DNA of 64,000 nt from Scatophagus argus (taxonomy: Eukaryota > Chordata > Actinopteri > Scatophagidae), in contig NC_058499.1 of NCBI RefSeq assembly GCF_020382885.2, positions 2,716,001 to 2,780,000 of the forward strand, in the 5' to 3' direction. Both the position numbers and the translations under genes were made by a program. Below are positions 34,801-48,099 of the stretch, in pieces (position 1 is the stretch's first letter; every line of letters starts with the position of its first letter). Below the pieces are notes generated by a model. The model saw only the letters and a list, made by a program, of their open reading frames with translations. It had not been told where the DNA came from and searched no databases.

Positions 34801-37800
34801 ATTAGCGAGATTAGCCCTGTTTAGTCGAGGCGAGCTCATGTCAAGGCAATGGCTAAGATCAGTGTGACCTTACAAAACACGCTTTTGGCCATAACTCAAG
34901 AATTCATACACTAATTATTATTGTTGACTATTATTAAATGGTTTTATATCTCAGAGGACAACTTCACTGTGACATCATAATGTCTTGTGTCCATTATTCA
35001 ACAGCAGAACTCAGGAACAGAAGGGCAGATTGTGACCGTATCTCACATTTGGTCAGATACTTAATTAATGACACTAATCTGATTGATTCAAAGGGTTCCC
35101 TACATACATTATACTGAGCCTGGACAGACTTGGTTGTAAACTGCAACTTGACTGGTGAGCAGAGACATATAACCATGAGGCGGTAATTCTAGTTGTTCTT
35201 GTTCCCAACACAGTTGTTTAAGTATTAACTCTCCGTCTAGCTGCACTGCATTATGTAACTGCCATTCAGAAAAGGTTGCCACTTGTGAATGGTCTGTGTT
35301 GTGGGTGGCTGTTTGTTGCTACAGAATAGTTTGACAGTTCATGCATGAATGTGATGTTGCTTGGAAAAATGTTAAACATTAATGACAAATGCTTAAATTG
35401 TTAGTTCTGTGGACATATTGTCTAAGTTCTGCTTTGAAGAATGAGTGCACTCTTGTTTGAATGGTAATTAATTAATCACAAACAGAAAGGCTTCCTTGCA
35501 AGAGTTGATTATTGACAGCTTCATCTGAATTAATATTGGTTAAAATTTTGTAAGAATGTGACAAAGACAAAGACAAATCTAAAACACCCACCATTACTTC
35601 CAACTTGCGTGGCAAGATGGAAAATATTCATGTTCATAGAACCAAAAAGCTCAGAATCACATTTCATATATGACAAATTGCTGTTTGTGGCAGCCTGAAT
35701 CTGTTGAAAATAAAAGTGTTTTAGTTCCACTTCTGAAAAGAATCACTTTGCGTTTATCTTGGTGGCAATGAAGCATTAATATTCAACACTGCATAACAAT
35801 ACTTGTGGAAGTGTGTCTTACATCCTCAAATCACATCCCTCACATTCACATCATTGACACTGTGCTACTATGAATAAGCTGTGACAGAACGCTGTTTTAG
35901 AAAGAGCCTTCTAAATAGAAGTGCAGTGCATAAATGGAGCAAGCTTAGCACAATGTCCTCCCTCTGACCCACCGTCGTTCTCTTTGTGAATATGTCCACA
36001 CGCCACCTTTGTGCTCCAAGTCCCTTTGTGACCAGCTATATTTGAATAATTAAGTGAGCCTAATGAAAGGAAGTCACCCATTTAGTTATTAGTTATTCTT
36101 AGAAAGTCCCTTTGCTGCGCTGATAAATCACTTTCAAAGGTCCTGGTCTGAACTGGCAGCCATAGGCCTTGTCAAGGAAAATCCACTGATCTAGTTTCAC
36201 ACAATAGGAGCTTATGTTTGGGTTTTATTTTTCCCTCTTGAAATCATATGGTCTCATACTGTTTGATCGTCAAAACTGTCAGAGTGTGTTGTTGTGTAGA
36301 GTAGTATGTGGTAGACATTTACTTCCTACTCAGTAGAGTTTAGCAGATAGTAACAGTAGCATGTTTCTGCACATTTTTACACTCCTTAAATGGCTTCGTA
36401 GAGTCGTGTTAAATTCCTTACATAAAGGCGTCTAATTTGGCAGTAGTTGTTGTCTTATGCTTCATTCACACTAGCACTTTTTTAATTTATCAGAGTTTTA
36501 ACAGAAAGTCTCTGTCCAGATGCACTGAAAACGCGTACCACATGACCATTCATGTACGCTGTCTACTCTGCTGAGTTGTTTGCAGAAAATGCAAACAATT
36601 TTTACTTTTACTTGTGAGTAACTTGACTTTTTTGATTTTACCTTGTAATGCACTGCCGTGCCCAATCAAAATGTGCCTGTTTGGGCTGATTGCTTGACTT
36701 CCGGTTCTGCTGCTTGAAGCTTTTCCCTCTTTCTCCTGCTCATTAAAAGCACTTCACGCTCGACACTGACGGAGTAGGGTCATCAGATGTTGATATTAAC
36801 ATTCAAATGAGCTGATCCCTCATGAGGTAGAACCAGAGCCACTTAGAAAGATGATTAACCCAACTCTCTCTGTACATGGCTCTGGACATAAGGTAGTTCA
36901 GACCTGTTTTAATCTAGTTAGTCTAGTTAATCTAAGTTAATCAATTAAGGAATAATTTGTTGATCTTTCCTAAGATTCTTTTTTTTAAACTATTCAGTTA
37001 ATATAACGACTTATTTACTGAGCCTAAATATGAAAACTGTTTCTGTAATTATCGCCTCCCAAGCCCTCGTTTTTCCTGTCTGTGGCCTGAAGCAGTAGGA
37101 CTTTGCTGCTTTGATGATGAACCACATTTCATCTGCTGCTACCACTCAGTGTGTAGCACAATAGCCTTGGTGTTCTGCAGCACCCAGGAGGAAAAGCTTG
37201 TCTGTTGATCCACCTGTTTCAGGAGAGTGGGCTTGAAGGTTTGGCTTACTCGATGTTAACCCCTGCCCCTTGTGGAGGTGTTACAGTGAAAATGACAAAA
37301 AGGGCTCTACTGTTTGCAATGTTTTCTTTGTCTCTCAAATTTTTCATCTGGTTCTCAGAAGTTTACCCGGTAGGACCTTTCTTACCTCTGGAGTCTTTCT
37401 CCTCCTCTGCAAAGTCTTTCACCTCCTTAAAATAACTGAATTCAGTGCATCATAGGTCCCCCCACCCAAACCGCCAACACAAACTCACCAATGGGCCTGA
37501 ATGCAGCTTACATAGCTGTGTGCATGTGCACATTATCTTCTAACCTTCAACTTGTTTCACTTTCAGGCTGACTTTATATTTCATACTTTAGAATGTGACT
37601 GTCAGGATATACACACTACACACTACTTCCCAAACTTTTGTTGTATTTTTGGACTGTCTGGTTTTGTTAGAAAACCAGAAAAACCAGAAAATAAGCCTAC
37701 AATTAATGTACTTTTGAAAGTGCAAAGGAAGACATTTACATGAAACCAGACAAACTTAAGTTACATGAAACCAGACAAACTTAAGTAAGTAGCATTACAA

Positions 37801-40800
37801 ACAAAGTCTGATGTAACCACCTCTTGTGTTATTTAGCTGAATGCTACATAGAAACCTGGCTTTGATGTAGGAGGAAGTGGATGAGCACAGGAATGGCACA
37901 GGGTTACCAGAAACACACCTCTTCTGCCAGCTAGTCTGATCACATCTTCACAAATTCAAAAAAACATAGATTCTTCTTCCTCAGAAACATCCAACCATTC
38001 CCACCACCCACATCCAGCTCAGCTTATCTTTGAGCTCACCTATACAGTCATATGCACAACTCTGACGCTGCCCCTGCTTCCTGAGTCCCAGTCTGGGTGG
38101 TGGCAGCATTTTGCTGGGAGAAATGGGCCGAACGTAGCTTTTGCCATTTAGATTAATGAGCTTTTCGCACAAGATTGCTAATCTCTTTGTGTTTGGCAGT
38201 CTTGTAAAGCTCGTAGCATGCAGATTTACTGGTTTGCAGACAGGACTTCCTTTAAAACTAGAGACAAATTAATCAGGAACAAATCCTGTAATGTGGAACA
38301 TACCAGAGGTGGAGCTTTATTTGAACTGAGAGCTGCAGGTTTTGCAGGAGTTGATTTTCGGTCACATTCAGGTTTGATTCATCACAAATGAAGTGTCCAT
38401 TCAATTAACTATGTAAAGGAGATACTTCTAGTCCCTATAACAGGCTCAGCCCCTGACTGCCAGTGAAGGGAAATCTTAATGCTTCAGCATACCAAGACAT
38501 TTTGGACAATGCTATGCTTCCAACTTTGTGGCAACAGTTTGTTGAAGGCCCTTTTCTATTCCAGCATGACTGTGCCCCAGTGCACAAAGCAAAGCTCCAT
38601 AAAGACATGGTTGGATGAGTTTGGTGTGGAAGAACTTGACTGGCCCACACAGAGTCCTGACCTCAACCCCATCCAACACCTTTGGGATGAACTGGAACAG
38701 CTGCAATGCTGTCTGTGTATTTAGAATGCAATGTCATTGAAGTCTGTGTTGGTGTAATACACTGCAGGACGACACAAAGTGTTCAGATTGGCTTTCATAT
38801 CATCTGATGTGGAGGTGTCTGCAGTCAGCACATTAATTTAGATCAGATCATCAAGAGTTAACTGACATCCTGCAGCCCAACAGAATCGAGTATTCACTCA
38901 GCTTGCGTATGATTTGAACGTTTCCAGACCCCAGTGTGTTTACACTGAGCCTGTACTTACCATTGTCAACTCCTGTTTTTGTTCTGTCTTACACACACAC
39001 ACGTGTGCTTGCTCTGCATGGTACATCCTGTTCTCAGGAAATCTATCATGGTCCTCATGCATCCCTTTGTTTGATGTGGAAGGTCTTAGCAGCGGATGTC
39101 AGCCTAGTTTAGCTCCTTCAGCCATGGTCTAAATGTGACCCCCCTCAGTGCTGGCACCAGGCTCAAAATGAGGAGAACAAACAAAATATAAAAAGTTTCT
39201 TCCACACACAGTTATCATCACTGTGCACTGTCATGTTTAAAAAGTTAGATTTCCAGAGTTACTGTGGTAGTCTGCCCACTCAGGTCATGGCAGTGTTTCT
39301 GTAATGTTTTCTACACATCTCTTATCAAAGCATTAGGGAAGGCAAGTACCAGATTACAGGGCTCCTTTGTGGGGCACGTGGAGTTGCTTGGAACCACCGA
39401 GAGCGACGTCAACAAATCACATAGCAGCAAAATCAAAGTGTTGTAACTTTTATTTAACAGCACTGTGGACAGCCGACGTCAGCCAGTCATCATAGATGAG
39501 TAAATGACATTGTTATATAGTTCATTTTGAAGTTTTTGAGCTTACGTTTTACTCTGAAGAAACTTTTGAGACAAACAATCTACTGCACTTTCATAAAAAA
39601 TAACTGAAAGTTGGTCTGATGCTGAAATTTAAGAACTGCTCTGCCTCCACATTCAGGATGAGTAAGTGGCATGTTGCAGTAAGCAGGTTCCTGTGTTTTC
39701 ATATGTGAAAAATCCCATGAGCTTTGGGGCTCCATTCAAAGTGGTAGACAACATGGAATATGGTATTTGGGGGTTATGTGAAAGACAAAAAAGCAATTAC
39801 GCACAGATAGACAAGCCTGAAGTTACAGCCTGAAAAGGCTTAAAGCCACACAAGAGAGTAGAAGGCCACTCAGATGTTTACCATGTGTGCACATATGGTT
39901 TTCATATCACGTTTACCTTAATGCACATTCTCCAAATTAAAAACAAAAAAAGCTACAGGGCAGCTTCTTTCCTCAGGCTGTGAGACTCCTCAGACCAGCC
40001 TCTGCAGTCCCTTATGAAAAATAGTTTTCTTTGTCGCAGGGAGATTTTATTGGCATTGTGTTGTGCAACTCTGTGTTGAGGAATGACAATTAAATGAACC
40101 TTCAACCTTGATAACTTACCACTGAACTGATTCATGATCATTCGCACACACAAAAAAAAAATTATTTTGTCATATTAGTAGGTGCATAGCTGTGAAGATG
40201 CACACATACGCATATACATATGGAAACAAGTGAACATGCATGGGCAGATAAGCCTGTTGTTTGTCTCTCTGAGGGCAGAGAGGAAGCTTGGTGCTACAGG
40301 ACCCATGATGATAGACCACAAAGCCCACCTGTGGCTGCCATGGCCTGGGGTAGCTCCGTCTGCTCCCTCCTGCCTGTACTGTGAAGGGCAGAAGCACAGC
40401 ACGACCTCTAATCTCCCACTGCTCCAGCTGCCAATCAGGCGGCCCAGTAACCCCCTCCTTCCTGTACTTCCTCGCTGCGATGCTGCTCAGTGGTGCCGGT
40501 GCTGGCTGCTTCCTCTATGAGGTTCTCTTAAGCACAATCAGCTGGCCTTTCTTGTCATTCATTCAGCCACCTGCTATCAGCGTTTCCTGCAGTTTGGCCT
40601 TTTGGAAGGGGACTGGAGAGTAGAAGGGTTGTCTGTGGATCGTTGTTGACATTTCAGGTAGCAGGACCAATATGTCATTTTCAGCCATGATACATGAGGA
40701 TAGATTTCACTTAATGTCTCAACATTAACTGTTACACTCTCATCTACAGCCCCTGTAGTAAAAAACGATAAATGAACAGAGTGTGATAATTTCTTCTTGT

Positions 40801-43345
40801 AACTATCTGCTTATTTTTTATTGGAGGCCAGTGACACAGTTCATACCGGTTGGAACAAGAGCCACAAATGAGTGGGAAAGTTGTGGACTACTCAACGCCT
40901 GTTCTTAATGTTCCACAGGTTAACAGGTTCATTGGTAACATTATGACATTAATACAGTAGTGGAATGCTGCAGCGGCAGGTGGGGTTACTGTTGGTTGGT
41001 TGATACCAGTGCTAAGTCTTCCCCTCACATCGCTTTCATTGCAAATTGATGATTTGGAAAGAAAGTCTGGGCTAGCATAGAGAATACAATGTCCCAAAAC
41101 ACAAATACATAGCAACCAAAATGTTAATACAGCACAAAAATATTCAGTCAGCATTATGTTTTGGAGCTTTACTTGTTGGGATATCATGGTATTCATATCC
41201 ATAGCCAGTAAGTATAAATTTGAAGGATTCAGTGGTTGTTTGAATTTAAATGATTATGTTGACAATTAAAAGTTATATTTGCTTGATACGTAGTTTTTGT
41301 GCATTCATCCTCACTCACTCAAACTGGTACAACACTTATACATGCTTTCCCCATTTCAGTAATTTCAATACTCACATTGTATCTGCACAGTATTCAGCAC
41401 TTGAGTGAGGTCAATGAACCTTGAAATTTCTTTCCTTGTATTAAGCCTCCCGCCGCCTTATTTCATTGCCACGGATTTTGTTTTTCACCAGCGTGTGTAT
41501 GTGTGGGTGGGAATGTCCATTAAAATCTGAATAATGTGGGTAAATCTTACTAAGGGGCTTTAAAATGGGCTAATCCCATGCAAAGCCACAATGACGCTCA
41601 TTCACTTCCTCACTGTGAAAGGATTCGCCTCCACTTGAGACTCTGGTGGGAAAGAAACAGAAGAAGAAAACCTCTGGTTGGGATATGAGTAACTGAACTT
41701 CTCAGAAAAAGCCTCATTTCCTCTCGAACAAGAGACTTTTCTCTGGAACCTCTACTTTTTCATGTCAATCCGTTCAAAGCTCATTTAAAAACAGGCTATA
41801 CTAAAGCTAAAGGCGTAAATCATCTATGCCGACCATTCAGAACAGAAACTGAAAGATGTCGTTGACTTGGAAACATGAGAAATACAAAAAGAAAAAAGTT
41901 TGCAGTACGATTAAGATGGCAAAAAGCTTTAAACTTAAGTTTGAGTGCAATGTATTGTATGTAATCACAGCACACGGATTTTGAAACTTCATAAACCTAA
42001 CAGCAGACATTAATCACAAACACCATCTTCCTGTTTTAGTGTCTGGGCTGTTTAGTCAGAGGCAGCCTATGTGGTTGATAAGTAAACGGTTATTGTCGAG
42101 CACACCCAGGGAACCAGATAACCCAAAGAGCCGCTGCCACTTGGCACGTAACGCGGAGAAAAGTGGAAGTATAAAGAGGAAGTATAGTAGAAGAAAGAGG
42201 GAGAAAAATGAGGGAGTGATGAAACAAGAGGAACCAGAGTCACTGACTGACTCATAGGATGAACAAAGAAGAGCCCCAGGAAGACAGGAACTGAAAGTTA
42301 CAGGGAAAAGTGAAAAAATAACCTTGTTCTCCACCGTCTGGCTTGATGACCTAAATTGTTAGTTTTCATTTAGTTTTGTTAAATGCGTGCGCATGCTGTC
42401 ATGCTTTGCTCTGTGTAGGGTTGTTAGTTGGCAGAAAGGTCCATCTCAAATCGTATCCACATGTGGAGCACTGATCAAATCTATCCACTGAGGAGTGCCA
42501 TGAAGTGAAGCTGGAGTGCCATGTTTCATGTTTAAGTCTCCATGATGGTAAACATCCTGCAGAAGTGTCCTTCGGCTGATTATTTCACAGGTACTTTTGT
42601 GCTGCTCTCCCTGACCTCAGACCTCCCTGGGAAGCAGTTACAAAAGCAAAAAAAGGCTTCCCCTTTTCAAAATAATTCATCCAATCGTTGCAGCTCTAAT
42701 ACTGTGCTCTCGTAGGGCGTCTGTGGCTGGCCAGCTGTAGTTTTTGCCTTGTGTTCAGCGGCACTGGTCAGTCCTTAATTTTGCCTTTTTGTTCAATTGA
42801 GCATGTAAAAACGTTGTTGGAGGCAACAGGTTGTAGCTGCCTGAGTGTTGTCCTGCCTGGCAAATCAGTCAAGCAGTCACTTGTCTCATGTAATGTTTAT
42901 TGAAGTTAAAAACATGAGGTTCTTAGTTGGCTTCTTGCTCACTCTGTGTGAAAATTGCATGTCAAACAATGTGTGTTTTGAAATTTGTTTCATCTTTCGA
43001 ATACAGTGCGAACACAAACAGGAAAGCATAAATTGGACTTAAAATTGCTATTCTTTCTTTGCTCCTGATTCCAGGGCAAAGCAAAACCTCACAATGGCAG
43101 TTGCAATTGGATATATTTATTTCTTTATTTATATATTTATTATATTACTTGGGTATTTAGTAAGACAGTTCCCTGTCTTATGAGTGGGTTTCACAGAGGA
43201 TCCAGACTAGCAGAGGTTAAACAGGACTCCAGACTCAACAGTTCAGTGTAACAGGTGAAGGCAAGTGTGCAAATAAAACAAATCCTTACAGTACATACAG
43301 TACAGGCTCTGTACTTCATGGTAAACACATTTAAGAACAAGGGCT

Positions 43346-43386
<41 letters not shown>

Positions 43387-46300
43387 TATGCACACTCATG
43401 TTCCAGGTGACACAGTGTTATGTAGGAATCCATTGGGGATGAGCCACACGTGTTGCTGCTGCTCCTCAGCTACACTTTCGTTACTCTCGGCTTACTTCAC
43501 TTTCCTCAGCGTGTCCCCCTTCCCTTTGCTTTTTGTTTCAGTCTCTCTCATGATAGCTAAGCCCTGACTAACTTGTAGTAAAGTTGTACTTTGAATGTCA
43601 GATCACATAAAAACTGGAGATTTTTTTGTCCCACAGATTTCATAGGCCTTTCAGAGCTGCTACTGACCTGCTGTATTTTTCTTGTTCTGACCTTGACTGG
43701 GTACCTTTAATCTTATATAAAATCAACATCTTGTTTGATGTAGTCATGCTCATAATCCAGGTGACCTGAGGTTATGTTTGCTTTGTCGTCTTATCTTGGT
43801 GTGAAGAAAGAAAGTCGTGACAGGATCTGAGCGGTATTTGGCGTTAATGATCAACAAGCTTCGTGTCATGTGGTGTTCACTGTCGGTTAGGGAGAACTGC
43901 TGTAAATTATGTCTGACATTTTCTGTGGTTATATTATTGGAACAGCAAACATTTTCAGAGGCAGAGTGATTTCTCGGTCTTTTAGTCTTTGTGATTTTGG
44001 GAGCCAAATTATTTTACTTCTCTTGTTAATATTATATGTTACATCTTTAACGTTTCGATTTTCACAAAAACTTCACAAAATTGATACATCTTTCCCATCT
44101 TTTGGTGTGTAAATGACTGTCACTAGGGTGGCAAATTATTCTGTGCTGTCAGTTCCTCTAGACAAACTCCAAAGTCTGACTCTTGTTTCCACCGTTGTCT
44201 CCTAGCAACAGCTCACCTCTTGTGAGATGTTAGAGTGAGGCTTCTCCTCGACTTCGACTTGGGCTTCTGGTTTAGTGGACGTAACGTTTGAAGGTCAAGG
44301 TGCCCCAGTTGATTCACTGCAGCCTTTGCAGCCGTGCATTCCCAGCTGCGGGCTGAGGTAATCTACTGAAACAGTCTGAAAACTTTTAATAAGTATGGAT
44401 CACTTCACGCTGCCATGTGTGCATTTGAGGTGTGAAATGCTGGAATTCACCTTTAACTGTGACTAATGTGGTTATACATCATTAACTCGACAGCCTTACA
44501 TGTGACACTGCCACGTTGCATACAAACAGGAGACGGTGTCTTTTCTGTCACTGCTTAGGAGAACGATGGTGAAAACCACCTATGACCCATATTCCAGGTG
44601 CTTGTTGAGGTCTGTCATGTATGCGAAAACTGAGAAATGATTTTTTTTCCACAAAGAGAGGAAAATAATCACCTCGCAAGGCTGAGTGATGAGTCTTTGC
44701 TGTCTAAAAATGTAGAAAACTAGAAAATGGAATCTTGGAGTGGAAAATACATTGGAGCACAGGAGCTGCTGAAAGCCATATTAATCAATTACCCACCACG
44801 AGGGAAGGCTGATACATAACCTTTTCAGAGGCAGCCAAATTTAATTTCCTGCCCCTTGTTGGTCTGGTAATGCCATGTTAATAGCTTCCGGCTCTCATGC
44901 ATTATAGCCACACTGTTGCACATGCTTGTTTATTACCACCACAGCCTGTCTGCCCTCAACGCTACATGAATGACCTGCTTTTAGCTTTGAAATGCACATC
45001 TAAGCAAACACACGCAAAACAAACCATTCATATGATTCGGCTCTAATCATTGACAAGATTGTGCTTGACAAGATCTCACATTCTCAACCCAACTGCGTTT
45101 AGCAAATCTGCTCTATAATTTCACTTTGACCTTCTGTACTTTCTGTAGTTGTGTGCTTGTAGTTTTTCACTGAGATTTTCAATTTCTCAACATAAAGCAT
45201 TCTCTGTGTAACTGAAGTCCAACAAATTCCATTTCTACTCCATGAAATATTTACAAAGGCAGTTTAAAAATATATATATGCTAGTGCGCAGGTTATTAGA
45301 ACACAAGGTACAAACAAAATGGGGGCTCGCTCATCACAGCATTGGCCCAGTACCAGTAGTGCCAGTAATTTCTTGTCATAACCTAAATGAATGATGGCCA
45401 TATCTATGGACAAATGACCCCGGCTGTAAAAATGTCATTTTCCTTTCACAATCGTGAAACGTGTTGATCTGCTGCTTCTCCGCCGGCTTGTATGCAAGCG
45501 TGTGTTGGTCCGTGCACGTCGCTCCGTGTCCTTGTATCTCTGTATGCTTTCTGTTACCTCCCTAAAGTGAAAGCACTGCTGCTTTTCACGGGAGCTGCAG
45601 GAAGCTTAACCTCTGTGTCCCATGATGATGACTCATCCTTGTCATGATGTTGTTATGTAAGCAGATGGAGCGTCCTCTTAAAACCCGGCACAGGGACACC
45701 AGATCACTCGCATTAACACCTGTCTGACTGTAACTGAGATCTGATTACACCTGCCCATGTGGCCTGCCAGGTCTGCTTTTATTTCTGTTCCAGTATGTGA
45801 GTAAAATCACAATACTTTATTAACTGTTGCTTTTTTTTGACACTGTGCCCCTGACTTCCGTATGTTTATAATTTAATGGTTATTTTACCTTTTTAAGGAC
45901 TCCATTTAACCACTAACACTGAAGCACGCTAATACAAATCTGCTCTCCCCATTTGTACATTTGCAGCCATTGTGAAACTCTTGCACAAACTTGTTCCTTT
46001 AGATCGTGTCCTGAATTGAACTAATAACGGGTTCGTACTCCATTCATCATGAACATTAGTCTGTTGTTTTTGAGCCAGACAGCTGGTGATTATGAGGGCT
46101 TTTCAAAAGGCAGTGGTCTAGATCACGACTTGTGCTCCAGTATGACTCATTCCTCTTAAAGAGGGATGGATTTAAGGCATCTTCAGACCAGAAGTGGGAA
46201 ATGAAGAGAGGCTTTGGTTGCTGTGCCGTGGTCCCAAAACACTTCAGGCCAACAAAGTTTGTTTCTACAACAACACTACAAGTGCTGGACCATATTTAAT

Positions 46301-47870
46301 GAACACCAGACAGCCTCCAGTCGTGGCCAGAGGCTGTGTGTCCTCAGACATTCGCCCATCCGTTCATCTGTCCATCCCGTTCTCGTGAACACGGTACCTC
46401 AGGTACACCTTGAGGGTATTTGTTGAGTGCTTGCACAGTTGTCTTCTTGGATCCACGGATGAACTTGATATTCAGAAGTCACTTTACACAAATGTCCAGT
46501 AGGATAAAATGATGGAGTGATTTTATATCCCAAAGGTCAGCATCACTGTGACCTCATAATGCTTTCTGTTTATTATTCGGCAGCAGACCTCAGGAACAGA
46601 AGGGCAGATTGGGACCATAGTTCACATTTGGTCAGATACTGAATCAGTGACTCTAATCTTGGGTGTCCACCTTGAAACTGTGCTGATTGTAAGATGTTTG
46701 CGAAGCAGTCGTATTTGAAGCTTGGTCTGTTGCCGTGGCTACAACATTATGTTCTATCAGAATGAGTTTTAATAGGCAAACATGTGAACACGCACTGAAT
46801 CAGTGGAAATTATTCACTGTAATCACACATCAGTATTGTGTTAACTTACATTTTGCCAAAGAAATACACTTAATGCTTTTTATTAAATTCCTTCAAAGTT
46901 TTCACAACATTATGAGAGTTTGGAGAAACATGAATTTAAACTGCAGCCAGACCGGTGTGGTTGGCAGAGGCGTACAACTGCAAGGCGGTAACTCTAGCTG
47001 GGTGATGCTTTCAAACAAAGCCCTCTGTTGTCAGCACTGCATCCATTTTTAGCATGAGTGGGAACCTGTAACCCCATCAAAGTGAGTGCCGTGTTCCATC
47101 CATTAGGCTACAAAGGATTGAAAGCCTTTATACATTATCTAAAAATACTGACACTTAATCTACAACTTCTAAATGAGAACGTGTTGGAGCTATTTAATAT
47201 TAGTAAATTGCATTTTTTTTATATATATAACTTTTATTTATCAATTGCAGGTCACAGATGAAAAGTGCATACAGAAGTACAGTTTATTTTCTTTTCTTTT
47301 AACATTTATGAACTTAAATGAACACCCCCGCCCCACTCCCCCATTCCCATGTTCTTAAAGTATGTCCTAAATAAGTAAATAAATAAATAGGATTGCGTAC
47401 ATATGACATGATAATTAAAGATTAAAGACAAAACAAACTAAACAGATAAATATGAAGGACATGTTTTTAAAGGTTTTACATGAGCTTATTTTGCCACCAT
47501 CACCATGTTTTTAAAGGATGCTCGTATGTATGCAAATAGAAAATAAACCATAAAAAACAAAGTCGGAGCGTTTTAAATTCGAACTGGTAGGTGTTGAGTC
47601 ATGAATGTGATTTTTCGTGTTGGTGGAAATAAGTGCAGTCTCAGCTGAGCTGCATTTCTTGCTGTTTATGAACAACATTCTTTGCTGATTAGTGTTTTCA
47701 AGTGACTCCCACCTTTCCACATGTTAATCATTTCCTCTGATAACATGGTGAAGCGTCGCTCTCGGTGAAGACTGATCGGGGGAATAATGTTGCACCCCTC
47801 CCTCTCTCTCTCTCTGTCTCTCCCTCTCTTGCTGTCTCTCTCTGTCTGTCTCTGTCTCTCTCTCCCTCTG

Positions 47871-47907
<37 letters not shown>

Positions 47908-48056
47908 GTCTCTCTGTCTGTCTCTGTCTGTCTCTGTCTCTCTGTCTCTCTCTCTCTCTGTCTGTCTCTGTCTCTCTGTCTCTCTCTCCCCCCCTCCCTC
48001 TCTCTCTCCCTCTCTCCCTCTGTCTCTCTCTCTCTCTGTCTCTCCCTCTCTCGCTC

Positions 48057-48099
<43 letters not shown>

